Assembly (NCBI RefSeq): GCF_001718315.1 | Contig: NZ_CP013362.1 | Coordinates: 1,488,001-1,552,000, forward strand | Length of the DNA stretch: 64,000 bases | Direction: 5' to 3' | DNA from: Burkholderia diffusa | GTDB lineage: Bacteria; Pseudomonadota; Gammaproteobacteria; Burkholderiales; Burkholderiaceae | In this document: positions 42,271 through 50,309 of the stretch, in pieces | Layout of the letters: each line of letters begins with the position of its first letter | How positions within the stretch are numbered: position 1 is the stretch's first letter | The notes under the pieces: model-generated | Database searches by the model: none | The model's input: only the letters and a program-made list of their open reading frames with translations | What the model was told of the DNA's origin: nothing | Position numbers and translations under genes: made by a program

Positions 42271-42864
42271 TTACTGGCCGTCCGGCACGATTCGCCGACG
42301 CCGCGTGACGATCACCGGCCCGTTGCCGCCGCGCGTGTCGGACGGCGACGTGTTGCCCGATGCGTCGCCGGCATCACGCGGTGCACCGTAGCTCTCACGC
42401 GGGGCGCCATAGCCTTCGCGGGGCTCGCGCGGCGCGCCGTAACCCTCGCGTGGTTCACGCGAGCCATAACCTTCGCGCGGTTCACGCGAACCGTAACCTT
42501 CACGCGGTTCGCGCGAGCCGTAGCCGCCGCCGTCGCCGCGCGCTTCGCGGGCGCCGCCGTGCGAGCCGTACGGGCTGTGGCCGCCGCCTTCGCGGCCGCC
42601 CGGCCGGCCGCCGGTACGCGGCCCGCGGGGGCCGCCGCCGCCCGGGCGCGAACCGCCGGTGTCGAGCTGGATCGTGGAAATCGCACGCTTGTAGATGCCT
42701 TGCAGACCCACGGGGGTGCGCAGCATCACCAGGTACTGGTCGAACGACTCGATACACCCCGTCAGACGAATGCCGTTGACGAGATAGATTTCAACACGCT
42801 TACGTTCCTTGCGCGCCGAATTGATGAAGTCGTTTTGCGGATGGGATTCTGCGGGATTGGCCAT
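42271..42864 (-). CDS. hfq2: Second RNA chaperone Hfq (Hfq2) with Gly/Arg repeat tail
   Basis: A 197-residue Hfq. The Sm core occupies about residues 8-72: [56 protein letters not shown], with the Sm2 motif YKRAIST. The following 120 residues are Gly-rich with six repeats of YGSREPREG or YGAPRE type. Two Hfq proteins, one with a long tail, are known in Burkholderia cenocepacia, where the second supports stress survival and virulence. ATG 42864 gives the usual [13 protein letters not shown]; the frame open to 43017 is rejected. Confidence 0.92.
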   Translation of the reverse strand: MANPAESHPQNDFINSARKERKRVEIYLVNGIRLTGCIESFDQYLVMLRTPVGLQGIYKRAISTIQLDTGGSRPGGGGPRGPRTGGRPGGREGGGHSPYGSHGGAREARGDGGGYGSREPREGYGSREPREGYGSREPREGYGAPREPREGYGAPRESYGAPRDAGDASGNTSPSDTRGGNGPVIVTRRRRIVPDGQ

Positions 42865-43157
42865 TGAGGTGCGGCAGGAGCCTGCGTCAGAGAATATGTT
42901 GTGCGTGTGTGGCGTGGTTGCCCACCAAGTATTGGGCGGGATTTTACCCTGTTCGTTCCACCAGTGCGCAGTCGTGATTGTGTCGAACCGTAACCCACTA
43001 TAGACGTTCCCGTGCATTTTCGCGATTCGGTCGAATGGCTAGTGCCGTTTCGTTACGTCGCGTTACGACTCTCGCAACGGCGTAGCACCTGGCGATGCGT
43101 GATGCGATTACATTCGACGCGCATGCCGGGCTGGCCGGCGGATCCGGGAAGGGGAAC

Positions 43158-43439
43158 ATGAACAAGAGGGGATTGGCGGTGTGGGTCGGGAGTGTGGCAT
43201 TGCTCGCTTCCGGCAGTGCTGTGGCGGGACACGTCGACCTGTCGGTGGGCATCGGCGTGCCGGTCGCGCCGGTCTATGTCGAGCCGGCGCCGGTCTATGT
43301 GGCGCCGCAGCCGGCAGTGGTCGCCTATCCGGGTTACGGGTACGGCTACTACGGCGACGAGGACGACGACGGTTACCGGAGATGGCGCAAGCACTATTAC
43401 AAGCATTGGCGCAAGCATCACGACGATGACGACGACTGA
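43158..43439 (+). CDS. Small secreted PXPV-repeat-like protein with His/Asp tail
   Basis: A 93-residue protein with a signal peptide (to about AVAG, residue 24). The mature part has proline/valine repeats (VGIGVPVAPVYVEPAPVYVAPQPAV) like PXPV-repeat proteins, a Tyr/Gly segment, then a strongly charged end with HYYKHWRKHH followed by five Asp. The His/Asp tail could bind metal or be simply charged; this is inference. ATG 43158 is preceded by GAAGGGGAAC. No partner gene is evident. CGTTACG words occur in its upstream region (near 43053-43068). Confidence 0.7.
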   Translation: MNKRGLAVWVGSVALLASGSAVAGHVDLSVGIGVPVAPVYVEPAPVYVAPQPAVVAYPGYGYGYYGDEDDDGYRRWRKHYYKHWRKHHDDDDD

Positions 43440-43466
43440 GCGCGACGCGCGCGGCGCCGGTGACGA

Positions 43467-44378
43467 TCAGAACGCGTAATCCGGATTCTTCGGGTCGAAC
43501 GCGGATTCGTCGAGCGTCGCCGGCGCGATTTTCTCGATGATGATCCGTTCGAAGATCTTGCCGTCGTTGTCATAGGATTCGACGGTCCTGAAGTACGGCG
43601 CGTGCAGGTCGAGCCCAAGGATTTCCTTCTTCGCGTAGAACTGCGGGCGGCCGGTCGGCGTCTCGTAGGTGAGCGCGACGACGCGTACGCCGCCGATCGT
43701 CTTCGCTTCCACCTGCGTCGGCCGCTGCACGCCGGCTTCCTGGTATTTCTTTCCTTCGGTCAGGTACAGGTTCGTGATGAACTCGGTGCCGAGATCCTTC
43801 ACCTGGTGATTCGACTGTGCGCGTGCAAGTGCGCCGTCGAGCGCCGTCCATAGCGGAATCTTGCCGAGCAGGCCGCCGAGATGGCCGTACATCTCGTCCT
43901 TGCGCTGGGTCGTGTCGTAGATCGTTTCCTGTCCCGCGTGCGCGCCGCCCGGCAGCCATTTCGCATAGACCCGCAACGGTTCGCGGGTCGTCTTCACGAG
44001 CATGCGGTCGGGCGTGTCGGACCATTTCCCGCTGATGCGCTCCTGGCGCACCATCGTGAATTGATAGGACGGATAGCCGTTGGGTCCATTGCGGATATAG
44101 AGCGGGACGGCAAGCGGATCGAGTGCCTTGAACAGCGCCGTGAGCGTCGCGTCGTCGAGTTGAGCGAGCGTGCCGCGCTGGGCGGCCGCGCGCAGCCAGC
44201 GCGCCTGCTGCGCGATCGGCTCGCGCGTGATCTTCGAGAGGTCGGCCGGCAGCGCGGCCTCCTGTACCGCACTCGCGGCGGCGGTTTCCTGCGCATGCAG
44301 GCCGGCTTGCGCGAGCGACAGCATGCACGCGACGGCCGCGGCGGCGTGCCGCGTGCGGCGCTTCATTCCTTCGTTCAT
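43467..44378 (-). CDS. Exported DUF1571-family protein
   Basis: A 303-residue protein with a signal peptide (AAAAVACMLSLAQAGLHAQ). The mature part carries the DUF1571 pattern: DRMLVKTTREPLRVYAKWLPGGAHAGQETIYDTTQRKDEMYGHLGG and a C-terminal VVALTYETPTGRPQFYAKKEILGLDLHAPYFRTVESYDNDGKIFE resembling outer-membrane lipoprotein-sorting folds. Function not established. It starts 29 bp after the fadD stop on the same strand, with GGGAG upstream of ATG 44378, so it is likely in the fadD operon; a link to lipid metabolism is only contextual. Confidence 0.8.
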   Translation of the reverse strand: MNEGMKRRTRHAAAAVACMLSLAQAGLHAQETAAASAVQEAALPADLSKITREPIAQQARWLRAAAQRGTLAQLDDATLTALFKALDPLAVPLYIRNGPNGYPSYQFTMVRQERISGKWSDTPDRMLVKTTREPLRVYAKWLPGGAHAGQETIYDTTQRKDEMYGHLGGLLGKIPLWTALDGALARAQSNHQVKDLGTEFITNLYLTEGKKYQEAGVQRPTQVEAKTIGGVRVVALTYETPTGRPQFYAKKEILGLDLHAPYFRTVESYDNDGKIFERIIIEKIAPATLDESAFDPKNPDYAF

Positions 44379-44407
44379 CGACAGCGTCTCCCGGGGGCGA
44401 TGGATCG

Positions 44408-46162
44408 TCAGCCTTGCTTCGCGGCCTTGAGCCTGGCGAGTTCCTCGTCGCGCAGCGCGCGGCGCAGGATCTTGCCGACGTTCGTCTGCGGCAGCGCGTC
44501 GCGGAACTCGACGAGCTTCGGCATCTTGTAGCCGGTCAGGTTCTTGCGGCAATGCGCGAGCACGTCATCGACCGTCAGCGTCGGGTCGCGGCGCACGACG
44601 AAGACCTTGATCCGTTCACCCTGCACTTCGTCCGGAATGCCGATCGCGGCGGCTTCGCTGATGCCCGGATGCATGACCAGCACTTCCTCGATCTCGTTTG
44701 GATATACGTTGAAGCCCGAGACGAGGATCATGTCCTTCTTGCGGTCGATGAGGCGGATGAAACCGCGCTCGTCCATCACGCCGATGTCGCCGGTGCCGAG
44801 CCAGCCGTCGGCGTCGATCACCTTCGCGGTCTCGTCGGGCCGCTGCCAGTAGCCGCGCATCACCTGCGGGCCATGCACGCACAGCTCGCCCGGCTCGCCG
44901 ACGGCGGCCCAGGTGCCGTCCTCGCGCCGGAAGCGCACGAGCGTCGACGGGGCCGGCAGGCCGATCGAACCGCTGAACGCCGCCATGTCGTTCAGGTCGA
45001 CCGGATTCATCGTGACGATCGGCGAGCATTCGGTGAGCCCGTAGCCTTCGACGACCGGCCGCCCCGTGACCTCCTGAAAGCGCTCCGCGACCGCGCGCTG
45101 CATCGCCATGCCGCCGGCCATCGCGAGCTTGAGCTTCGAGAAGTCGCGTTTGCGGAATTCCTCGTTGTCGAGGAACGCGTTGTACAGCGTGTTGATCCCG
45201 GTGATTCCGGTGAACGTTTCGTTGCGGATGATCTTCATCACCATCTTCATGTCGCGCGGGTTCGCGATCAGGATGTTGCGCCCGCCGAGTCCCATGAAGA
45301 TGAACGCATTCACGGTCAGCGAATAGATGTGATAGAGCGGCAGCGGCGTCAGCACGGTTTCGACTTCGCCCGAGACCTGGTCGGCGATCCACGCCTTGGC
45401 CTGAAGCAGGTTCGCGATCAGATTGCCGTGCGTGAGCATCGCGCCTTTCGCGACGCCGGTCGTGCCGCCGGTGTATTGCAGGAACGCGAGATCGTCGCGC
45501 GTCGTCTGCACCGGTTGCGGTTTGCCGCGCGCGCCCAGCGCGAGGGCGGAGCGCAGCCGGATCGCCTGCGGCAGGCTGTAGGCCGGCACGAGCTTCTTCA
45601 CGTGCTTCAGCACGAAATTGATCAGGCGTCCCTTCGCATTGAAACCGTCGGCGAGCAGATCGCCGAGCGCGGTGACGACGATGTTCTTCACCTGCGTTTC
45701 GGGCAACGCGTCCTGCAGCGTGCGTGCGAAGTTCTCGAACACGACGATCGTCTGCGCGCCGCTGTCCTTCAACTGGTGCGCGAGTTCGCGCGCGGTATAG
45801 AGCGGGTTGACGTTGACGACGATTGCACCGGCCTTCAGCGTTCCGAACAGTGCGACCGGGTACTGGAACGTATTCGGCAGCATGATCGCGACGCGGTCGC
45901 CCGGCTTCACGCCGATGCTTTGCAGATACGACGCGAACGCATCGACTTTCTGCGCGAGCGTGCGGTAGGTCATCGATGCGCCGGCGCTCACGTAGGCGAC
46001 GCGCTCGGCGAAGCGCGTCGTGCATTCGTCGAAGAACTGCACGAGCGATGCGTACTGCGTGACGTCGATCTCGTGCGGCACGCCGGGCGGATACGACGCG
46101 TACCAGATGCCGTCGGTGTTCGGCGGGAGCTGGGCCGCTGCGGTTGCTGCGGATGAGGACAT
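44408..46162 (-). CDS. fadD: Long-chain fatty-acid--CoA ligase
   Basis: A 584-residue acyl-CoA synthetase of the ANL superfamily, activating fatty acids to acyl-CoA at the inner membrane. Motifs seen: AMP-binding P-loop LQYTGGTTGVAKGAMLTHGN, EGYGLTECSPIV, the hinge GWLGTGDIGVMDERGFIRLIDRKKDMILVSGFNVYPNEIE and the C-terminal catalytic Lys in LPQTNVGKILRRAL. Length and motifs match FadD of proteobacteria. GGAGACA precedes the ATG. A PsrA-like TetR regulator lies upstream on the same strand, with three tandem hairpin repeats in between. Confidence 0.95.
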   Translation of the reverse strand: MSSSAATAAAQLPPNTDGIWYASYPPGVPHEIDVTQYASLVQFFDECTTRFAERVAYVSAGASMTYRTLAQKVDAFASYLQSIGVKPGDRVAIMLPNTFQYPVALFGTLKAGAIVVNVNPLYTARELAHQLKDSGAQTIVVFENFARTLQDALPETQVKNIVVTALGDLLADGFNAKGRLINFVLKHVKKLVPAYSLPQAIRLRSALALGARGKPQPVQTTRDDLAFLQYTGGTTGVAKGAMLTHGNLIANLLQAKAWIADQVSGEVETVLTPLPLYHIYSLTVNAFIFMGLGGRNILIANPRDMKMVMKIIRNETFTGITGINTLYNAFLDNEEFRKRDFSKLKLAMAGGMAMQRAVAERFQEVTGRPVVEGYGLTECSPIVTMNPVDLNDMAAFSGSIGLPAPSTLVRFRREDGTWAAVGEPGELCVHGPQVMRGYWQRPDETAKVIDADGWLGTGDIGVMDERGFIRLIDRKKDMILVSGFNVYPNEIEEVLVMHPGISEAAAIGIPDEVQGERIKVFVVRRDPTLTVDDVLAHCRKNLTGYKMPKLVEFRDALPQTNVGKILRRALRDEELARLKAAKQG

Positions 46163-46181
46163 GATGTGTCTCCGGTGTCGG

Positions 46182-46310
46182 CGAGAGTTAGCGCTTCAGC
46201 GCTTACTCTCGTCCCATGCTTTGCGGTCGACGAGAATTAGCGCGTCAACGCCTACTCTCGCCCATGCTTCGCGGACGGTGAGAGCCGCCACTTCAGCGCG
46301 CTATTCTCGC
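46182..46310. repeat. Three imperfect tandem repeats (period about 49 bp), each a hairpin
   Basis: Each copy has a GAGA-starting left arm, a TCA-containing 4-nt loop and a right arm ending CTCTC or TTCTC: 46183-46210, 46232-46259 and 46280-46308. Copy 1 is best, a 12-bp stem (GAGAGTTAGCGC with GCGCTTACTCTC) with one mismatch. CATGCTT(T/C)GCGG separates the copies. The third is followed by a T-run. They lie between the TetR gene and fadD; roles as operators, a processed RNA or a terminator are all possible. Confidence 0.75.
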
Positions 46311-46442
46311 CATGTTTTTTCGTCGTCGAGCGCAAGCCAGCCCTGGCTTTCGCCGCATGACATTCGTTCGGCCCGGCCCGGCGCATCAACGCCGGCCCGG
46401 GCCGCCAGAATCGTGAATCGCTGCCTGCACGGCCATGCGCGA

Positions 46443-47261
46443 TCAGCTCGCCGAATGCATCGCCGCCGGATCGGCAGCCGGCGCGCTCGACGGCAGCCCG
46501 AACGCCTCGCTTGCACCCGCATCGTCGAGTACGGCCGCGAAGATCGACAACTGCGCGCTGTCGGGCATCGGCGCCTTCAGCGCGGCGACGATCAGCGACG
46601 ACAACCGCGCGATCATCTGAACGTCGTTCATCGTGCGGCCTTGCGAGAATTCATCGATGAGGCTTTCGGTCTCGGCACCGGCCAGTGCGCCGGACAGCGC
46701 GCCGATCGCGAAGTGCAGCCGCCAGCCGAGCTCCGTGCGCGGCAGGTGCGGCAGCGCGCGCTGGAAGGCGTCGAAGAAGCGGCCTGCGACGCTCGCGTAG
46801 TGCGCGGTCAGGAAGTTGCGCACGAACGGCGATGGGTCGGTGTACGCGCGGCCGATCAGCCGCAGGAACGCGGGGCCGCCGCGCTCGGGGTCGCGTGACG
46901 CCTTCAGCGCGGGAATGAACATCGCACCGAGCACGTGCTCGCAGGTGATGTGCGCACCGAGCTGCGCATCGAAGCGGTCGAGGATGCCGAGGCGCTCCTG
47001 GTTGAGCTGGTCGAGCCGGCGCGACAGCATCGCGTGGATCAGCGCTTCCTTGCTGCCGAAGTGATAGTTGACCGCGGCGAGATTCACCGCCGCGCGCGAC
47101 GTGATCTGCCGCATCGACATCGCTTCGAAGCCATGTTCGATGAACAGGTCCTCGGCCGCATCGAGAATGCGCGCCTTCGTCCCGCCGGTCTGCCGGTTGC
47201 CGGATGACCGCGTCCCGGACGGCCGTCCGGCCGACGGTCGCCCCTCCTGACTTACTGCCAT
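46443..47261 (-). CDS. TetR-family regulator (PsrA-like)
   Basis: A 272-residue TetR/AcrR regulator. The DNA-binding domain is TKARILDAAEDLFIEHGFEAMSMRQITSRAAVNLAAVNYHFGSKEALIHAM, near-identical in pattern to PsrA, which senses long-chain fatty acids and controls beta-oxidation genes in pseudomonads; the following RRLDQLNQERLGILD also fits. The long ligand-binding region and Ala/Pro-rich tail follow. Its place upstream of fadD supports regulation of fatty-acid use. ATG 47261 has GGGAGG six bases upstream; the frame open to 47468 is rejected. Confidence 0.88.
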   Translation of the reverse strand: MAVSQEGRPSAGRPSGTRSSGNRQTGGTKARILDAAEDLFIEHGFEAMSMRQITSRAAVNLAAVNYHFGSKEALIHAMLSRRLDQLNQERLGILDRFDAQLGAHITCEHVLGAMFIPALKASRDPERGGPAFLRLIGRAYTDPSPFVRNFLTAHYASVAGRFFDAFQRALPHLPRTELGWRLHFAIGALSGALAGAETESLIDEFSQGRTMNDVQMIARLSSLIVAALKAPMPDSAQLSIFAAVLDDAGASEAFGLPSSAPAADPAAMHSAS

Positions 47262-47303
47262 GTCCCGCCTCCCAATGCCGGTCGCCCGGCCGCGAACAGG
47301 TGA

Positions 47304-47322
47304 TTTGATTATCTGATTCAAA
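47304..47322 (-). promoter_or_regulatory. Candidate promoter/operator of the PsrA-like gene
   Basis: TTTGA and TCAAA (47304-47308 and 47318-47322) form an inverted repeat; on the minus strand GATAAT inside it could be a -10 box. Position upstream of the TetR start fits autoregulation. The match is short. Confidence 0.4.
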
Positions 47323-47477
47323 CAGCCGTTTTTATTAAGATAAAAAAACGCGGGCGGCGCGGGCAAGCGAGGAATCTGGACAAATTCCTCTAGTCCGATG
47401 TGCGAATGCGGAAAGTATGTCGCGCGGCCCCGGCGGGACGGGGCGCGCGTGATGGTGCGATGCGGCAATACGCGGGC

Positions 47478-48698
47478 TCAGCCGACGGTGGTACGCGTAT
47501 TGACCGATTGCGTCATGTCGATGCCGCGCCGTTCGCGGCTGAACAGGATCAGCACGGCGATCGCGACGGCCACGATGCCGGCCACGAGCGCGAGCGCGAA
47601 ACCGTAGTCGTTGCCCTGGGAAACCGCGAGCGACGCCTGCATCGTCGCATTGCCGGAAGCGAGCAGGTTGCCGAGCTGGTAGACGACCCCGGGGAAGGTC
47701 GCGCGAATCTCGTCGGGCGAGATCTCGTTCAGGTGGACGGGGATTACGCCCCACGCACCCTGTACCGAGATCTGCATCAGGAACGCGCCGGCGGCGAGCG
47801 CGACCGGGCCGCTCGAGAACGCCCACAGCGGCAGCACCGGCAGCGCGATAAGCGCGGCGACGAAGATCGCGCGACGGCGGCCGATCTTCTCCGAGATCGC
47901 GCCGAACGACAGGCCGCCGACGATCGCGCCGATGTTCAGCACGATCGTGATCCACGACACGGTATGCGGATCGAAGTGATGCTGTTCGCGCAGGAAGGTC
48001 GGATAGAGGTCCTGCGTGCCGTGCGAGAAGAAGTTGAACGCGGTCATCAGCACGATCGCGTAGATCGTGAGTTTCCAGTTCTGCTGAATCGTGGTCGCGA
48101 GACTCGGCCGCGGACGCTTTTCCATCTGCTTCCAGGCCGGCGATTCGGGCACGTGCGTGCGCACGTACAGCACGAGCAGCGCGGGCAGTACGCCGACCAT
48201 GAACATTCCGCGCCAGCCGATGTACTGGTAGAAGAGGCCGAACACGATGGATGCGAGCAGGTAGCCGCTCGGATAGCCGGCCTGCAGCAAGCCGGACACG
48301 AAGCCGCGCGCATGGGTCGGCACGGTTTCCATCGTCAATGCGGAGCCGACGCCCCATTCACCGCCCATCGCGATGCCGAACAGCGCGCGCAGCGCCAGCA
48401 GCGCGGCGAGACTCGGCGCGAAGCCGGACGCGAGTTCGAGCAGCGAATAGCACGCGATGTTGACCATCAGCGTCGGACGGCGGCCGAAGCGGTCGGCGAG
48501 CCGGCCGAAGACCAGCGCGCCGATCGGGCGCATCGCGAGCGTGAGCGTCAGCGCAAACGCGACGGCGGGGATCGTCGACGCGAATTCGGCGGCGATGTCC
48601 TTCAGCACGAAGACCATCAGGAAAAAATCGAATGCGTCGAGTGTCCAGCCGAGGTAGGCGGCGATCGTGACGTTGCGTTGTTCGCGGGTCCAGCTCAT
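47478..48698 (-). CDS. MFS transporter (SHS/sialate-lactate-type organic acid permease)
   Basis: A 406-residue major-facilitator protein with 12 predicted helices. The start MSWTREQRNVTIAAYLGWTLDAFDFFLMVFVLKDIAAEF and the loop motif GRLADRFGRRPTLM resemble SHS-family lactate or organic-acid permeases; GGEWGVGSALTMETVPTHARGFVSGLLQAGYPSGYLLAS is the central motif of metabolite:proton symporters. The substrate is unknown; a carboxylate is a reasonable inference. ATG 48698 has GAGGAG upstream; the frame open to 48911 is rejected. It is apparently monocistronic. Confidence 0.85.
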   Translation of the reverse strand: MSWTREQRNVTIAAYLGWTLDAFDFFLMVFVLKDIAAEFASTIPAVAFALTLTLAMRPIGALVFGRLADRFGRRPTLMVNIACYSLLELASGFAPSLAALLALRALFGIAMGGEWGVGSALTMETVPTHARGFVSGLLQAGYPSGYLLASIVFGLFYQYIGWRGMFMVGVLPALLVLYVRTHVPESPAWKQMEKRPRPSLATTIQQNWKLTIYAIVLMTAFNFFSHGTQDLYPTFLREQHHFDPHTVSWITIVLNIGAIVGGLSFGAISEKIGRRRAIFVAALIALPVLPLWAFSSGPVALAAGAFLMQISVQGAWGVIPVHLNEISPDEIRATFPGVVYQLGNLLASGNATMQASLAVSQGNDYGFALALVAGIVAVAIAVLILFSRERRGIDMTQSVNTRTTVG

Positions 48699-48985
48699 GT
48701 CCGAAGTCTCCTCGCAGGCTTGCGCGCTCACGATCTTCAGGTGGATGCCGGCCCGGGTGGCGCGCGGCGCGGGGGCATGGATCGAGTGTAGGCCGCAGCG
48801 CCGTACGATGTGGGGTGCGATAGCCGCGAATCGGGAATAATCCCTACGAAATGAACTGTTGAGAAAACGGAAATGCGTGTGCGCGAGACAGGCGACAGGC
48901 GTCTGTATCATTCCGGAAGGCTTTTTGTATCAGTTATGTAATGCGCGCGATGCGCATCGCTACCGTCACCGCATCAGGAGTCCCG

Positions 48986-49528
48986 ATGACCGAACCATCC
49001 ATTGCCGCGTTGCCCGTCCTGGAAACCGGGCGGCTGTGGCTGCGCCCGCGCGTGCTGGCCGATCTCGACGCGAGCATCGAGACGGATCGCGACCCCGAAG
49101 TCACGCGCTACATCGCGGGTCCGTGGCACGACCCTGACGAACATCGTCGCTTCGTCACGCACCGGATCACGCGCGCGTACCCGCCGGGCCTCGGCTATTG
49201 GTCGATCTTCGAGAAGACCGCGCCCGACGCGTTCATCGGCTGGATCCTGCTGATTCCCGACTACGCGGGCGGCGCGCGCGACGTCGAGATCGGCTGGCGG
49301 CTCGTGCGCGCGGCATGGGGGCGCGGCATCGCATGCGAGGCCGCCGCGGCCGTCGTGCGCCATGCGTTCGACACCGTGCGGCTGCCGCGCGTGATCGCCG
49401 ATATCGCCGAGGCAAATACGGGTTCGCTGAACGTTGCACGCAAGCTCGGGATGCGGCGCGTGAGCGTCGTTCACGACGGAATTCCGTACGTGCGTCATCG
49501 TCTCGAGCGCGACGACCTGCGTGCATAG
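48986..49528 (+). CDS. GNAT-family N-acetyltransferase
   Basis: A 180-residue acetyltransferase of the RimJ/RimL-like (Acetyltransf_3) type. Features: LETGRLWLRPRVLADLD start, WSIFEKTAPDAFIGWILL, the acetyl-CoA-binding region EIGWRLVRAAWGRGIACEAAAAVVRHAF and NTGSLNVARKLGMRRV. ATG 48986 has AGGAG ten bases upstream; the frame is open to 48941 without a ribosome binding site. The substrate is not predictable; neighbours give no clue. Confidence 0.88.
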   Translation: MTEPSIAALPVLETGRLWLRPRVLADLDASIETDRDPEVTRYIAGPWHDPDEHRRFVTHRITRAYPPGLGYWSIFEKTAPDAFIGWILLIPDYAGGARDVEIGWRLVRAAWGRGIACEAAAAVVRHAFDTVRLPRVIADIAEANTGSLNVARKLGMRRVSVVHDGIPYVRHRLERDDLRA

Positions 49529-49658
49529 TGTTGCGTCGCGTCGACGCGCGGCCGGTTGTCAGAGATGGTCAAGCGCATGCGCATCGAGGCCGCGACGTAT
49601 TAACGGCTCGCGAGATCAGGAGTATCGTTGCCGGAAATTCGCAACATGGGGTACGACC

Positions 49659-50285
49659 ATGGCACTCGGCAACGACGTTCATCTCATTCCCGTCCGGCTC
49701 GACGCACTGCGTCCGACGCAAATGACGGTCGGCTATCGCGAAGTGAAAGCGAAGCGCAAGCACTGGAAGACGCTCGACAAGCGCGCACGCAAGGCCGCGA
49801 TCGAGTCGCACTGGTTTCCGGCCGTCCTCGGCCCGGGCGGGCTGCACTACATCACCGATCATCATCACCTCGGCCTCGCGCTGATCGAGGAAGGGGAGAC
49901 GCGCGTAAACGCGATGCTGCTGAAGGATTTGTCCTGGCTCGACGACACGATCTTCTGGCGGATGATGGAACACAACCAGTGGGTCCACCCGTTCGGCGCG
50001 GATGGTTCGCGTCGCGACTATGCACATCTGCCGAAGGCGCTTACGGGGCTCGAGGACGATCCGTACCGGAGCCTTGCGGGCGAGCTGCGCACGGCCGGCG
50101 GCTACGCGAAGGATGCGACGCCGTTCAGCGAATTCCTGTGGGCCGACTATCTGCGCCAGCACGTGACGCTCGACCAGATCCGCAAGAGCTTCTCGAAGGC
50201 GCTCGACGTCGCGCTGCACCGTGCACACGAGCAGGACGCGCGCTATCTGCCCGGCTGGTCCGGTGTCATCGCCGTCAAACCCTGA
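49659..50285 (+). CDS. ParB-like nuclease-fold protein (ParBc_2 type)
   Basis: A 208-residue protein. The N-terminal VHLIPVRLDALRPTQMTVGYREVKAKRKHWKTL and the motif PAVLGPGGLHYITDHHHLGLALIEEG fit the putative ParB-like nuclease family (PF08857), in which the His/Asp cluster ITDHHH is conserved. It lacks a helix-turn-helix and a partner parA, so a plasmid-partition role is unlikely. It stands alone between the GNAT gene and the SulP transporter (24 bp to the latter, perhaps co-transcribed). ATG 49659 is preceded by a GGGGT sequence; the frame is open further upstream. Confidence 0.75.
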   Translation: MALGNDVHLIPVRLDALRPTQMTVGYREVKAKRKHWKTLDKRARKAAIESHWFPAVLGPGGLHYITDHHHLGLALIEEGETRVNAMLLKDLSWLDDTIFWRMMEHNQWVHPFGADGSRRDYAHLPKALTGLEDDPYRSLAGELRTAGGYAKDATPFSEFLWADYLRQHVTLDQIRKSFSKALDVALHRAHEQDARYLPGWSGVIAVKP

Positions 50286-50309
50286 TATGCGCCCGGCGCC
50301 TACCGCCTC

